The translations under genes and the position numbers were made by a program. Shown here in pieces: positions 36,330 to 44,565 of a stretch of DNA of 52,390 bases; positions within the stretch are counted from its first letter, which is position 1, and each line of letters begins with the position of its first letter. The notes beneath the pieces are model-generated. The model searched no databases, was not told the DNA's origin, and saw only the letters and a list, made by a program, of their open reading frames with translations. Location of the stretch: positions 1 to 52,390 of the forward strand of contig JAJRVQ010000193.1 of the NCBI GenBank assembly GCA_024277255.1. Direction: 5' to 3'. Source of the stretch: Acidobacteriota bacterium (lineage in GTDB: Bacteria; Acidobacteriota; Thermoanaerobaculia; Multivoradales; SZUA-115).

Positions 36330-37553
36330 TCAGGCCGAGCGCAGATGGCGGGGCGGCGCCTCGTTCGGGCGGTTGCGAGCTCGCTCGATGGCGCCGTTCA
36401 AATCCGACCACAGATCCTCAGGCGCCTCCAGACCCACCGAGATGCGCAGCAGGCCATCGGTGATGCCGAGTTGCCGCCGGATCTCGGGATCGACCGTGCG
36501 ATGGGTCAGCCCCGCGGGGTGCTCAATCAGGCTGTCCACCGACCCCAGGCTCACCGCCGGGGTCAGCATGCGCACTTCCGTCACGATGCGGGCAGCCACA
36601 TCGTAGCCACCCTCGACCTCGAAGGCGATCATGCTGCCAGGCCCCTTCATCTGCCGGCCGACCAGCCTTTGCGGATCGCCTGCCGCAAGGCCGGGATAGA
36701 GGACGCCCTTGACCGCCGGATGGTCGGCGAGCCGCCTCGCCAGCAGTTGAGCCGAGCGCTGAGCACGCTCGACGCGCACCGGCAGGGTCTGCAAGCCGCG
36801 ATGCAGCAAATAGCCGGCCAACGGGTAGAGCACCGCGCCGGTGAGGATCCGCACCTTGCGCAAGCGGTGCGCCCACTCCTCATCCGTCGCCACCACCCCA
36901 CCCATGAGATCCCCGTGACCGCCCAGGAACTTGGTGGCACTGTGCACCACCAGGCGTGCTCCATGCTCGAGCGGACGTTGGAGAATCGGAGTGGCGAAGG
37001 TGGAGTCGACGAGCACCGGCACCGAGCCGGCCTGCCTCACCACATCTTCGATGTCGACCAGGGCGAGAGTCGGGTTGGCCGGCGTCTCCAAGATCACCAG
37101 GGAGGTGTCCGGGCGGCAGGCGGCCGCGATGCCTTCGGCTTCGGCGAAGGTGACGTCGAGCGGCAGCAGACCGCTAGTCAGCAGGTGGTCCGTGCCGCCG
37201 TAGAGAGGGCGCACCGCCACCACATGGCCGCCGTCCGCGCGGGCAGCCAGGAGACAGGCCGTCAGCACCGCCATCCCCGAACTGAACGCCACCGCATCGG
37301 CAGCTCCTTCGAGTTCAGCCAGAGCGGTCTCAAAGCGGCGGACGGTCGGATTGCTCAGCCGCGCGTAGATCGGGTTGGCCGTGTCGGCGTCTCCCTCGGC
37401 CAGCGCATCCAGCGACTGGGTCGCCAACGACAAGTCGTGGATCGGATAGGTGGTAGATAGGTCGATCGGCGGGACGTGGACTCCCAAGTCACGAAGATCT
37501 TCCCGGCCAGCGTGAACCGAATCTGATTCGAGGTTGCTTACGGTTGACCACAT
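36330..37553 (-). CDS. Cys/Met-metabolism PLP enzyme (methionine gamma-lyase or cystathionine gamma-lyase type)
   Basis: 407 residues. PLP Lys lies in HSATKFLGGHGD; other family blocks are YARLSNPTVRRFETALAELE, AFSSGMAV and RISVGLEAPEDL. The reaction, gamma-elimination of methionine or cystathionine versus gamma-synthase, cannot be fixed from sequence. Divergence from an Lrp/AsnC regulator resembles the mdeR-mdeA arrangement of Pseudomonas putida, favouring methionine gamma-lyase. A cystathionine beta-synthase-like gene at 46449-47456 leaves reverse transsulfuration possible. ATG at 37553 with GGAGGT nine bases upstream; in-frame codons before it (to 37586) overlap the putative regulatory dyad. 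Confidence 0.88.
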   Translation of the reverse strand: MWSTVSNLESDSVHAGREDLRDLGVHVPPIDLSTTYPIHDLSLATQSLDALAEGDADTANPIYARLSNPTVRRFETALAELEGAADAVAFSSGMAVLTACLLAARADGGHVVAVRPLYGGTDHLLTSGLLPLDVTFAEAEGIAAACRPDTSLVILETPANPTLALVDIEDVVRQAGSVPVLVDSTFATPILQRPLEHGARLVVHSATKFLGGHGDLMGGVVATDEEWAHRLRKVRILTGAVLYPLAGYLLHRGLQTLPVRVERAQRSAQLLARRLADHPAVKGVLYPGLAAGDPQRLVGRQMKGPGSMIAFEVEGGYDVAARIVTEVRMLTPAVSLGSVDSLIEHPAGLTHRTVDPEIRRQLGITDGLLRISVGLEAPEDLWSDLNGAIERARNRPNEAPPRHLRSA

Positions 37554-37565
37554 GATCTCTGACCT

Positions 37566-37621
37566 CCTAACCTTAGGCTCGCTCAAGAGACAATCCCAGT
37601 CAATAGGAACCGAAATCTATT
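37566..37621. promoter_or_regulatory. Candidate Lrp operator dyads in the divergent intergenic region
   Basis: Two inverted repeats lie in the 83 bp between the lyase and the Lrp gene: CCTAA-CC-TTAGG (37566-37577) and AATAG-N10-CTATT (37602-37621). The second is 15 bp before the Lrp start and has Lrp-like AT-rich arms. Both are short, so chance is possible. Confidence 0.35.
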
Positions 37622-37636
37622 CTCCAGAGGACCCCT

Positions 37637-38128
37637 ATGAGAGAGCTTGACCGAATCGACTGCGAATTAATCGACCTTCTACAGAATAATGCTCGACTCT
37701 CCAACAAGGAACTCGCTGCCCGTGTCGGCCTCGCTGCTTCGAGCTGTCTTGAGCGGGTTCGCCGGCTTCATGCAGAGGGAACCATCCGCGCCATCGTCGC
37801 CAAGATAGATCCGAAGGCACTGGGCATCGGCCTGCAAGCGATGATCTCGGTACGGCTCAAGCAACACGCCCAACCCCAGGTCGAGGCCTTCCGGCACCAT
37901 GTCCTCCACATCCCCGAGATCACCGCCATCTATCATCTGACGGGCGCCAGAGACTTTCTCCTCCACGTCGCGGTGGTCGATGCGGATCACCTCAGGGAGC
38001 TGACGATGAACACCTTCACCACCCTCCCCGAAGTCGCGAGTATCGAGACGTCACTCCTCTTCGAAGCGATTCACAAGCCGGTGCTGCCGAACTTTCGAGC
38101 CGCGGCCAGCGGGACGCGTCTCAGCTGA
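37637..38128 (+). CDS. Lrp/AsnC-family transcriptional regulator
   Basis: 163 residues. An N-terminal winged HTH (LDRIDCELIDLLQNNARLSN, ELAARVGLAASSCLERVRRL) is followed by a RAM ligand-binding domain with the conserved ITAIYHLTGARDFLLHVAVVD strand. Such proteins sense amino acids and usually control a neighbouring metabolic gene, here the divergent PLP lyase. The 3-prime end overlaps the convergent Fur-family gene by 8 bp. Confidence 0.94.
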   Translation: MRELDRIDCELIDLLQNNARLSNKELAARVGLAASSCLERVRRLHAEGTIRAIVAKIDPKALGIGLQAMISVRLKQHAQPQVEAFRHHVLHIPEITAIYHLTGARDFLLHVAVVDADHLRELTMNTFTTLPEVASIETSLLFEAIHKPVLPNFRAAASGTRLS

Positions 38129-38513
38129 GGCAGCCGGCGCACAGGCCATAGAGGATGACCTCGTGGGCTTCGGGCTTGAACCCTTTCGGGGCGAGGGTGC
38201 GCAGATCGCCGGGACACCCTTCCACCTCGAAAACCCGATCGCAGGCCCGGCAATGAAAATGATGGTGATGCACCTTGCCCGCCAGTTCGTAGCGGGAGGC
38301 CGCGCCGGGAAGATCGACCGCACGCAGCCAGCCCTCTCCCACCAGGCAGCGGACATTGCGATAGACGGTGGCAATACCCAGGCTGGGCAGCGCGTTGCGT
38401 GCCGCCGAGAGAATCTCTTGCGGGCTCAGCGGCCGGTCGGCCTCGCTGAGCGCCTGGCGAATGGCCGAGCGTTGCTGGGTCCTGCGCGGCTGTCTCTTGC
38501 CGGGTGGGCTCAT
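38121..38513 (-). CDS. Fur-family metal-responsive regulator (Zur or PerR/Fur)
   Basis: 130 residues. DNA-binding helices include SPQEILSAARNALPSLGIATVYRNVRCL; the metal region is YELAGKVHHHHFHCRACDRV, with the structural-zinc CxxC pairs CRAC and CAGC at the C-terminus. The family represses metal-uptake genes when loaded with zinc or iron, or senses peroxide. The nearby TonB receptor resembles zinc-uptake ZnuD, which suggests Zur, but the sequence alone does not decide. The ATG at 38513 has GGAAGG nine bases upstream; a TTG two codons earlier is an alternative. Confidence 0.92.
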   Translation of the reverse strand: MSPPGKRQPRRTQQRSAIRQALSEADRPLSPQEILSAARNALPSLGIATVYRNVRCLVGEGWLRAVDLPGAASRYELAGKVHHHHFHCRACDRVFEVEGCPGDLRTLAPKGFKPEAHEVILYGLCAGCLS

Positions 38514-38650
38514 GACCAAGATCCTTCCATCGGCAAGAAGCTACCATGCGGCCGGCGGTGAGACTCCCACGCCGTTGCGGAGTATGGCTACGGGAAGATT
38601 CATCGAGAACTGGGTCACCCGCGTGCGATAGGATTCAGCTGGGCCTAGCC

Positions 38651-39022
38651 ATGCTGTACTCACCAACCACCAAGCGCACCCACCGCCGACGCAGTTGGCT
38701 GGCGACGATCCTGGCCGTCGGTTGCCTGTTCATGGCGACCGACTTTCACCCCTTGTGGAGTGACTCCAAGTTCGACGCCGCGCACGGGGTTGCGGGCGAA
38801 TGTCATCCCGGCAGCCGCACCCACATGGAGCGACCACAGGGCGACTATCACCCTTGCGTTCTTTGTCTGATCTTGCAGGCGGACCGGGCTCCGGATCCGT
38901 CCCAGGCCCTGCATCTCACCACCCCCGACCTCATCGCTTCTTTCATTCCGGACGCATCCTCTTGCGGTGGGGCGGCATCGCCTTCTACGCACTTCTCGCG
39001 CGGCCCTCCACACCTCTCCTGA
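38651..39022 (+). CDS. DUF2946-like small exported/membrane protein
   Basis: 123 residues. A basic N-terminus and hydrophobic segment (WLATILAVGCLFMATDFHPL) are followed by HPCVLCLILQ, a CxxC preceded by His, and a C-terminus ending SRGPPHLS. CxxC plus a terminal RGPP is typical of DUF2946-type proteins found beside metal TonB receptors. A metal-binding role is inference. The ATG at 38651 lacks a clear ribosome site; a longer frame exists to 38546. The TonB receptor follows 159 bp downstream. Confidence 0.55.
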   Translation: MLYSPTTKRTHRRRSWLATILAVGCLFMATDFHPLWSDSKFDAAHGVAGECHPGSRTHMERPQGDYHPCVLCLILQADRAPDPSQALHLTTPDLIASFIPDASSCGGAASPSTHFSRGPPHLS

Positions 39023-39181
39023 TCCTCTGGTAGTCCCCATTTCGGTGGCTGTCCCGCGCCTACTCGGCTTCGAGTGAGCACCGGCCACCGCTGGCTGCCC
39101 GCCATGCCGGCAGTTGGCGAAGGAACCGGAACTCGCGCCCGGCCGGCCCCGGGCCATCCTCATCCCAATTAGGAGAGACCC

Positions 39182-41488
39182 ATGAATTCCTCCGCTGCGA
39201 CGTCATCGGTCGCCTCACCTGCCCTCCTCCTGCCGGCGGTTCTAACCAGCTTCCTCCTCGTCCTCCTCGCCGGCTCGACAGTCGCGCAACAGGTCGCGTC
39301 CGGCACCATCGAGGGCAGGGTGATCACTCACCGCGGCGAAACCGTCCCTGACGCCCGAGTGCGCCTGGTCGATCTACGTCGCACGGCCGACACCGCGGCG
39401 GACGGCACCTTCTCTTTCGCCGGGCTCGCCGCCGGCAGCTACCTACTCGAAGCCGAGAGTCGCCGCTTCGGCAAGACCGTCCGGCGCGTCGAGCTGGGGA
39501 GCCACCAGACAGTGGCTGTCGACCTGGTGATCGATCTCGGCACACACACCGAAGAGATCGTGGTCACAGCCAGCGCCGAGGCTCGCAGTCAGCTCGAACT
39601 GTCGAGCCCGACCACCATCGTCAGCGGTGAAGAGCTTGCATTGCAGATGCAGCCTTCGCTCGGCGAAACGCTGTCTCAGCAACCGGGAATCAACTCCACC
39701 TACTTCGGCCCCGGCGCCAGCCGCCCGGTGGTTCGAGGCATAACCGGGGATCGAGTCCGCATTCTTGACAGCGGCCTTGGCGTGGGGGACGCATCGAGCA
39801 CCAGCCCGGACCACGCCGTGGCCATCGACCCGCTGAGCGCCGAACGGATCGAGGTGGTACGCGGCCCCTCGACTCTGCTCTACGGTTCGAGCGCGATCGG
39901 CGGAGTGGTCAACGTACTCAGCGAGCGCATTCCTCAATCGCGGGCTGAGAGCCGGCTCAGTGGAACGGTGGACCTGCGCACCGGTAGCGTCGCCGAGGAG
40001 CGCTCAGGCGCGATCAAGCTCGACGGCGGAAGCGGCAACTGGGCCTGGCACGCCGACGTGCTGGGGCGCAAGACCGGCGACTACGACATCCCCGGCTTCG
40101 CACAAAGCCGTGCTCTACGGTTGGCCAATGCAGAGTCCGAAGCAGGGGCCGAAGCGACGACCCAGGAGCACGGCACGCTATCCAACAGCGATGTCAAGAC
40201 CCAGGGCGGCGGCGCCGGGGTCACCTACTTCGCCGCCGACCGTGGCTTTCTCGGTGTCGCCTTCAGCGGTTTGTCCAGCAACTACGGCATTCCGGGAGGG
40301 GACAACTCCCGCATCGATTCAACCCAACGGCGCGTCGACCTGGACGGCCAGATCACCCGCCCGTGCGGCCTCTTCCAGGGCTTACGTTTGCGCCTCGGGT
40401 CGAGCCGCTACGCCCACGACGAAATCGAGGCCGGCGGCGAGGTGGGTACCACCTTCCGCAACAACGCGCTGGAAGGGCGCCTCGAATTGGTCCAGAAGAG
40501 ACGGGGCAAACTGCGCGGCTCGTGGGGTGCTCAGTTCCGTTCACGAGAGCTGGAAGCGATCGGCGAGGAGGCCTTCATTCCTCCGAATAAAACCACCAGC
40601 CTGAGCATCTTCGCCTTCCAGGAGGTCGAGTTCTCCTCCCTCAGCTTCCAGCTCGGCCTCCGCTACGAGAGCCAAGACAACAGCGCCCGAGTGGCCGCCG
40701 CCGACGTTACCTTGCCGAAGCGCAGTTTCTCCGGGGTGAGCAGCTCCCTCGGCGCCGTCTGGCGACCGCTTGAAGGCTACGCGGTGGCCGCCTCTTTGGC
40801 CCGCTCCACCAAGCTGCCCAACAGCGAAGAGCTCTACACTCGCGGCGCCCACGTCGCCACCCGCTCCTTCGAGTTCGGCAACCCGAACCTCGGCAAGGAA
40901 ACCAGCACCGGCGCCGATCTGTCGCTGCGCAAGACTTCCGGCCACGTCAATGGAGAACTCACCCTCTTCCTCAACCGGTTCGACGATTTCATTTTCCAAC
41001 GCTTCACCGGCGAGGAGGAAGACAACTTGCCCGTCGTCGTCGCCACCCAGGCCGACGCCACCTTCTACGGTGCCGAGTTCCAGTCGCGGTTCGGCCTCTA
41101 CGAGTCCGGCAGCAATCATCTGGACCTGCGTCTCTTCGGCGACCTGGTGCGCGCCGAACTCGACAGCGGCCCCAACCTCCCCCGCATCCCCGCCGCCCGC
41201 TACGGCCTCGGCCTCCATTTCCACAACCAACGATTCCACGCTCGCGCCGAGGTCCACCGCACCACGGATCAAGATCGGATCGCCGACCATGAAACCACCA
41301 CCGACGGCCACACCCTGATCAACGCCAGTTTCGGTTACCGCTTCTTCGCCGGGAACCAGGTCTATGACCTTCTCCTCCGCGCCACCAACCTGAGCAACGC
41401 CGAGGCCCGCTCGCATACCTCTTTCCTCAAGGACCGGGTGCCGTTGCCGGGCAGAGGTGTCAGTCTGGGGCTGCGACTCACCTTCTGA
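39182..41488 (+). CDS. TonB-dependent outer-membrane receptor, ZnuD-like
   Basis: 768 residues. Signal peptide, then a carboxypeptidase-regulatory-like N-terminal domain (IEGRVITHRGETVPDARVRL), a TonB-box-like EEIVVTASA, a plug with LSQQPGINSTYFGPGASRPV, DASSTSPDHAVAIDPLSAER and VVRGPSTLLYGSSAIGGVVN, and a beta-barrel ending in LRLTF. The DASSTSPDHAV segment is like that of zinc receptors of the ZnuD group. The upstream Fur-family gene and CxxC protein support metal transport; copper or iron remain possible. GGAGAG precedes the ATG. Confidence 0.9.
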   Translation: MNSSAATSSVASPALLLPAVLTSFLLVLLAGSTVAQQVASGTIEGRVITHRGETVPDARVRLVDLRRTADTAADGTFSFAGLAAGSYLLEAESRRFGKTVRRVELGSHQTVAVDLVIDLGTHTEEIVVTASAEARSQLELSSPTTIVSGEELALQMQPSLGETLSQQPGINSTYFGPGASRPVVRGITGDRVRILDSGLGVGDASSTSPDHAVAIDPLSAERIEVVRGPSTLLYGSSAIGGVVNVLSERIPQSRAESRLSGTVDLRTGSVAEERSGAIKLDGGSGNWAWHADVLGRKTGDYDIPGFAQSRALRLANAESEAGAEATTQEHGTLSNSDVKTQGGGAGVTYFAADRGFLGVAFSGLSSNYGIPGGDNSRIDSTQRRVDLDGQITRPCGLFQGLRLRLGSSRYAHDEIEAGGEVGTTFRNNALEGRLELVQKRRGKLRGSWGAQFRSRELEAIGEEAFIPPNKTTSLSIFAFQEVEFSSLSFQLGLRYESQDNSARVAAADVTLPKRSFSGVSSSLGAVWRPLEGYAVAASLARSTKLPNSEELYTRGAHVATRSFEFGNPNLGKETSTGADLSLRKTSGHVNGELTLFLNRFDDFIFQRFTGEEEDNLPVVVATQADATFYGAEFQSRFGLYESGSNHLDLRLFGDLVRAELDSGPNLPRIPAARYGLGLHFHNQRFHARAEVHRTTDQDRIADHETTTDGHTLINASFGYRFFAGNQVYDLLLRATNLSNAEARSHTSFLKDRVPLPGRGVSLGLRLTF

Positions 41489-41563
41489 CCTGGCAGTCTG
41501 ACTTGACGGGCTGACTTGGCGGCCTGAGTTGGCAGCGTGCCGGTTCGCGTTAAAGTTGACGCC

Positions 41564-41983
41564 ATGAGCACTATCTTCGACAAGATCCTCGACGGTGAGA
41601 TTCTCTGCCACAAAGTCTACGAAGACGACCACGTCCTCGCCTTTCTCGACATCGGCCCGATTGCGGACGGCCATACCCTGGTCATCCCCAAGGAGCGCAA
41701 GGCCCAGCTCGACCAGTTGAGCGACGAAGCGGCGGCGGCGATCGGTCGAGTGCTGCCCCGCATCTGCCGCGCGGTGTTGGCGGCGACCGGCGCCAGCGCC
41801 TACAACGTCCTGCAGAACAACGGCGGCATGGCTCACCAAGTGGTAAAGCACGTCCACTTCCACGTCATCCCCAAGACGGCGATCGGCGGGTTGGGGATCA
41901 ACTGGCCCGCCGGCCAGCTGGATGGCGAACGGGCCAAGGAGTTGACCGAGGCGATGAGCGCGCACCTGGCGCCCAACGGCTGA
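41564..41983 (+). CDS. HIT-family hydrolase
   Basis: 139 residues. The catalytic histidine triad is KHVHFHVIPK (HxHxH), preceded by IADGHTLVIPK and YNVLQNNGGMAHQ as in HinT/HIT proteins, which hydrolyse nucleoside phosphoramidates or dinucleotide polyphosphates. The ATG at 41564 (MSTIFDKILDGEI) matches the family start; an upstream ATG at 41537 is not needed. Confidence 0.94.
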   Translation: MSTIFDKILDGEILCHKVYEDDHVLAFLDIGPIADGHTLVIPKERKAQLDQLSDEAAAAIGRVLPRICRAVLAATGASAYNVLQNNGGMAHQVVKHVHFHVIPKTAIGGLGINWPAGQLDGERAKELTEAMSAHLAPNG

Positions 41984-42075
41984 TAACCACATCCCGTAGG
42001 GGTGTGGGTGGTTGATGTTGGTAAGTCCGAGCTATGCTCAGCCCTCGAACCGATCGTAGCCTTCCGGAGGATCCG

Positions 42076-43545
42076 ATGATGACGCCACTGCCGCGCCCGC
42101 TGCCACACCTGCGTTTCCTGCTCGTCGCCGCCGCGGCGAGTTGCCTGCTCACTGCCTGCACGCCGCCGTCGCCCTCACCCAGCGGAGAGAATCCTCTCGG
42201 CGAGGTGGGAGCGACAGCGGCAAGGCTGCGCGACCGAGCGCTGGTCGACAACCGAGCCTACGAGTTCGTGGAATCGCTGGTGGTGGAGGTCGGGCCGCGC
42301 TTTGCGGGCAGCGAGGGCGACCGCCGCGCCGTCGCCTGGGGTGAGGCTAAACTGCGCGAGCTGGGCTTCGACCGGGTACGCACCGAGCCGGTGATGGTCC
42401 CCGCCTGGGTTCGCGGCACTGCCGTCGCCGAGATCGTCTCCCCCTACCCGCAGCCGATGGTCGTCACGGCGCTCGGCGGCAGCGTCGCCACGCCCGCGGG
42501 CGGCGGCCTCACCGCCGAAGTGGTGCGCGTCACTTCTCTCGATGGAGTCGACGACCTCGCCGAGCAGGAAACCCGCGGCAAGATCGTCTTCATCGACCTA
42601 CGGATGGAGCGCCAGAAGGACGGTTCCGGCTACGGCAAGACGGTGCCGATCCGTTCGCAGGGGGCCATCCGCGCCGCCCAGCGCGGCGCCGCCGCGGTGC
42701 TGATCCGCTCCGTCGGCACCGACACCGACCGCATCGCCCACACCGGCGCCATGCGCTACAGCAGCGAAGTCACCAAGATCCCCGCCGCAGCCCTGTCCAA
42801 TCCGGACGCCGACACTCTGGCTCTGGCCATCGAACAGGCCACTCGCGCCGACCAGGCGGTCACCGTTCACCTCGAACTCACCACCCGCCGCGACGCCGAC
42901 GTTCCATCGGCCAACGTCATCGGCGAGATTCTCGGCCGCGAGAAGCCGGAAGAGATCGTCTTGCTCGCCTGCCATCTCGACTCCTGGGATCTCGGCCAAG
43001 GCGCCATCGACGACGGTGCCGGTTGCGCCATCGTCACCGAAGCGGCGCGGCTGATCGCTCAGCTGCCCCAGCGGCAGCGCCGCACGCTGCGCGTCGTCCT
43101 CTTCGCCAACGAGGAGTTCGGCCTCTCGGGAGCCCGCGCCTACGCCGCGGCGCATGCCGGTGAGGTGGCCTTGCACGTCGGCGGCATGGAGGCCGACTTC
43201 GGAGCCGGCAAGGTGTGGTCGTTCGAATCCCGCGTCGCGGAGCGACAGCTGCCGGCCATCGAGGCGATCGCCCAACTGCTCGCCCCGCTGGGTATCCAAC
43301 AGGGTGGCAACGAGTCGCACGGCGGCGCCGATCTGTCGCCGCTGCGGCCGCAAGGGCTGCCCATCTTCGGCCTCTATCAAGACGGCACTTTCTACTTCGA
43401 CGTCCACCACACGGCCAACGACACTTTGGCCGCGGTGGACCGCGAGGGACTGAGCCAAAACGTGGCCGCCTACGCGACGGTCGCCTACTGCGCCGCCGAA
43501 CTCGAGGAGCCGTTCAGCGCCCCGGCGGAGCCCGGCGACCACTAG
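42076..43545 (+). CDS. M28-family aminopeptidase, lipoprotein
   Basis: 489 residues. A lipobox (LLTAC) follows a hydrophobic leader, predicting an anchored periplasmic or surface lipoprotein. A PA-like insert domain precedes the zinc peptidase domain; metal ligands are visible in ACHLDSWDLGQGAIDDGAG, FANEEFGLSGA, GGMEADFGAG and FDVHHTANDT. Substrates would be peptides with free N-termini. ATG at 42076 (or 42079) with GGAGG upstream. It lies in a same-strand run with the HIT gene and an MDR oxidoreductase, 9 bp before the latter. Confidence 0.92.
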   Translation: MMTPLPRPLPHLRFLLVAAAASCLLTACTPPSPSPSGENPLGEVGATAARLRDRALVDNRAYEFVESLVVEVGPRFAGSEGDRRAVAWGEAKLRELGFDRVRTEPVMVPAWVRGTAVAEIVSPYPQPMVVTALGGSVATPAGGGLTAEVVRVTSLDGVDDLAEQETRGKIVFIDLRMERQKDGSGYGKTVPIRSQGAIRAAQRGAAAVLIRSVGTDTDRIAHTGAMRYSSEVTKIPAAALSNPDADTLALAIEQATRADQAVTVHLELTTRRDADVPSANVIGEILGREKPEEIVLLACHLDSWDLGQGAIDDGAGCAIVTEAARLIAQLPQRQRRTLRVVLFANEEFGLSGARAYAAAHAGEVALHVGGMEADFGAGKVWSFESRVAERQLPAIEAIAQLLAPLGIQQGGNESHGGADLSPLRPQGLPIFGLYQDGTFYFDVHHTANDTLAAVDREGLSQNVAAYATVAYCAAELEEPFSAPAEPGDH

Positions 43546-43554
43546 GCTGGACTC

Positions 43555-44565
43555 ATGCGCGTCGTCGAGATCCGTGACCGCTTTGGCCTCGATCATCTGA
43601 TCGCCGGCGAGCGCCCCGATCCCCAGCCCGGCCCCGGCGAGGTCCTGGTCCGGCTGCGCGCGGCGTCGCTGAACTACCGCGATCTGCTGATGGTCCGCGG
43701 CCAGTACAACCCTAGACAGCCGCTACCGCTGATTCCCGGCTCGGACGGCGCCGGTGCAGTGGAGGCCATCGGTCCCGGGGTGAACAGAGTCACCGTCGGC
43801 GATCGGGTTTGCCCGATCTTCGCCCAGCGCTGGCTCGCCGGCGAGCCCGATCGGCAGCGCCTTCGCTCGACGCTCGGTGGGCCGCTCGACGGCACCTTCG
43901 CCGAACGAATCGTCGTCGCACAGGAAGGGCTGGTCCACACCCCCGCCCACCTCAGCGATCTCGAAGCGGCCTGCCTGCCCTGCGCCGCAGTCACCGCCTA
44001 CAACGCCCTGGTCACCGAAGGCGGCCTGACCGCCGGCCAGACCGTCCTGCTGCAAGGCACCGGTGGCGTTTCGATCTTCGCCCTACAGATCGCCCGAGCG
44101 CTCGGAGCGCGGGCGATCATCACCTCCAGTAGTGAAGCCAAGCTGGAGCGAGCACGTCAGCTTGGGGCCTGGGCTTGCCTCAACTACCGGCAAGAGCCTC
44201 GGTGGGCAAAGCGGGTGCTGGAGCTGACCGGCAGCCACGGCGTCGATCTGGTGGTCGAGGTAGGCGGAGCCGGCACGCTCGCCCAGTCGCTCAAGGCGGT
44301 GCGCATCGGTGGCCGCATCGCCCTCATCGGTGTCCTCTCCGGCGTCACCAGCGAACTGGCACTCACCTCGATCCTCATGCGCCGAGTGCGCATTCAGGGC
44401 ATCATGGTCGGCCACCGCGACTCCTTCGAGGCGCTCAACCGACTGCTCGAAGTCCACCAGATCCGGCCGGTGATCGATCGCAGCTTCCCCCTCGCCGAAG
44501 CGCGCGGAGCCCTGGAGTGGATGGCCGGCGGCTCGCACTTCGGCAAGATCGCTCTGTCGATCTAG
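43555..44565 (+). CDS. Quinone-oxidoreductase-like MDR family NAD(P)H dehydrogenase
   Basis: 336 residues. A GroES-like N-terminal domain (SLNYRDLLMVRGQYN, PGSDGAGAVEAIGPGV) is followed by a Rossmann domain with the nucleotide loop LQGTGGVSIFALQIARALGA. The Cys and His ligands of the zinc alcohol dehydrogenases are absent, so it fits the zinc-independent quinone oxidoreductase / enoyl reductase branch. Substrate unknown. It follows the M28 gene by 9 bp and its stop overlaps the end of the convergent M19 gene by 4 bp. Confidence 0.88.
   Translation: MRVVEIRDRFGLDHLIAGERPDPQPGPGEVLVRLRAASLNYRDLLMVRGQYNPRQPLPLIPGSDGAGAVEAIGPGVNRVTVGDRVCPIFAQRWLAGEPDRQRLRSTLGGPLDGTFAERIVVAQEGLVHTPAHLSDLEAACLPCAAVTAYNALVTEGGLTAGQTVLLQGTGGVSIFALQIARALGARAIITSSSEAKLERARQLGAWACLNYRQEPRWAKRVLELTGSHGVDLVVEVGGAGTLAQSLKAVRIGGRIALIGVLSGVTSELALTSILMRRVRIQGIMVGHRDSFEALNRLLEVHQIRPVIDRSFPLAEARGALEWMAGGSHFGKIALSI

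Noticed and set aside
36178..36606. Plus-strand 142-codon frame
   Set aside because: Overlaps the PLP lyase C-terminus in antisense; Arg/Ser-rich shadow.
36345..37460. Plus-strand open frame of 371 codons
   Set aside because: Shadow of the PLP lyase, which has its Lys motif and a ribosome site.
40541..41992. Minus-strand open frame of 483 codons
   Set aside because: Antisense to the TonB receptor and HIT genes; low-complexity Val/Gly/Glu translation without family signal.
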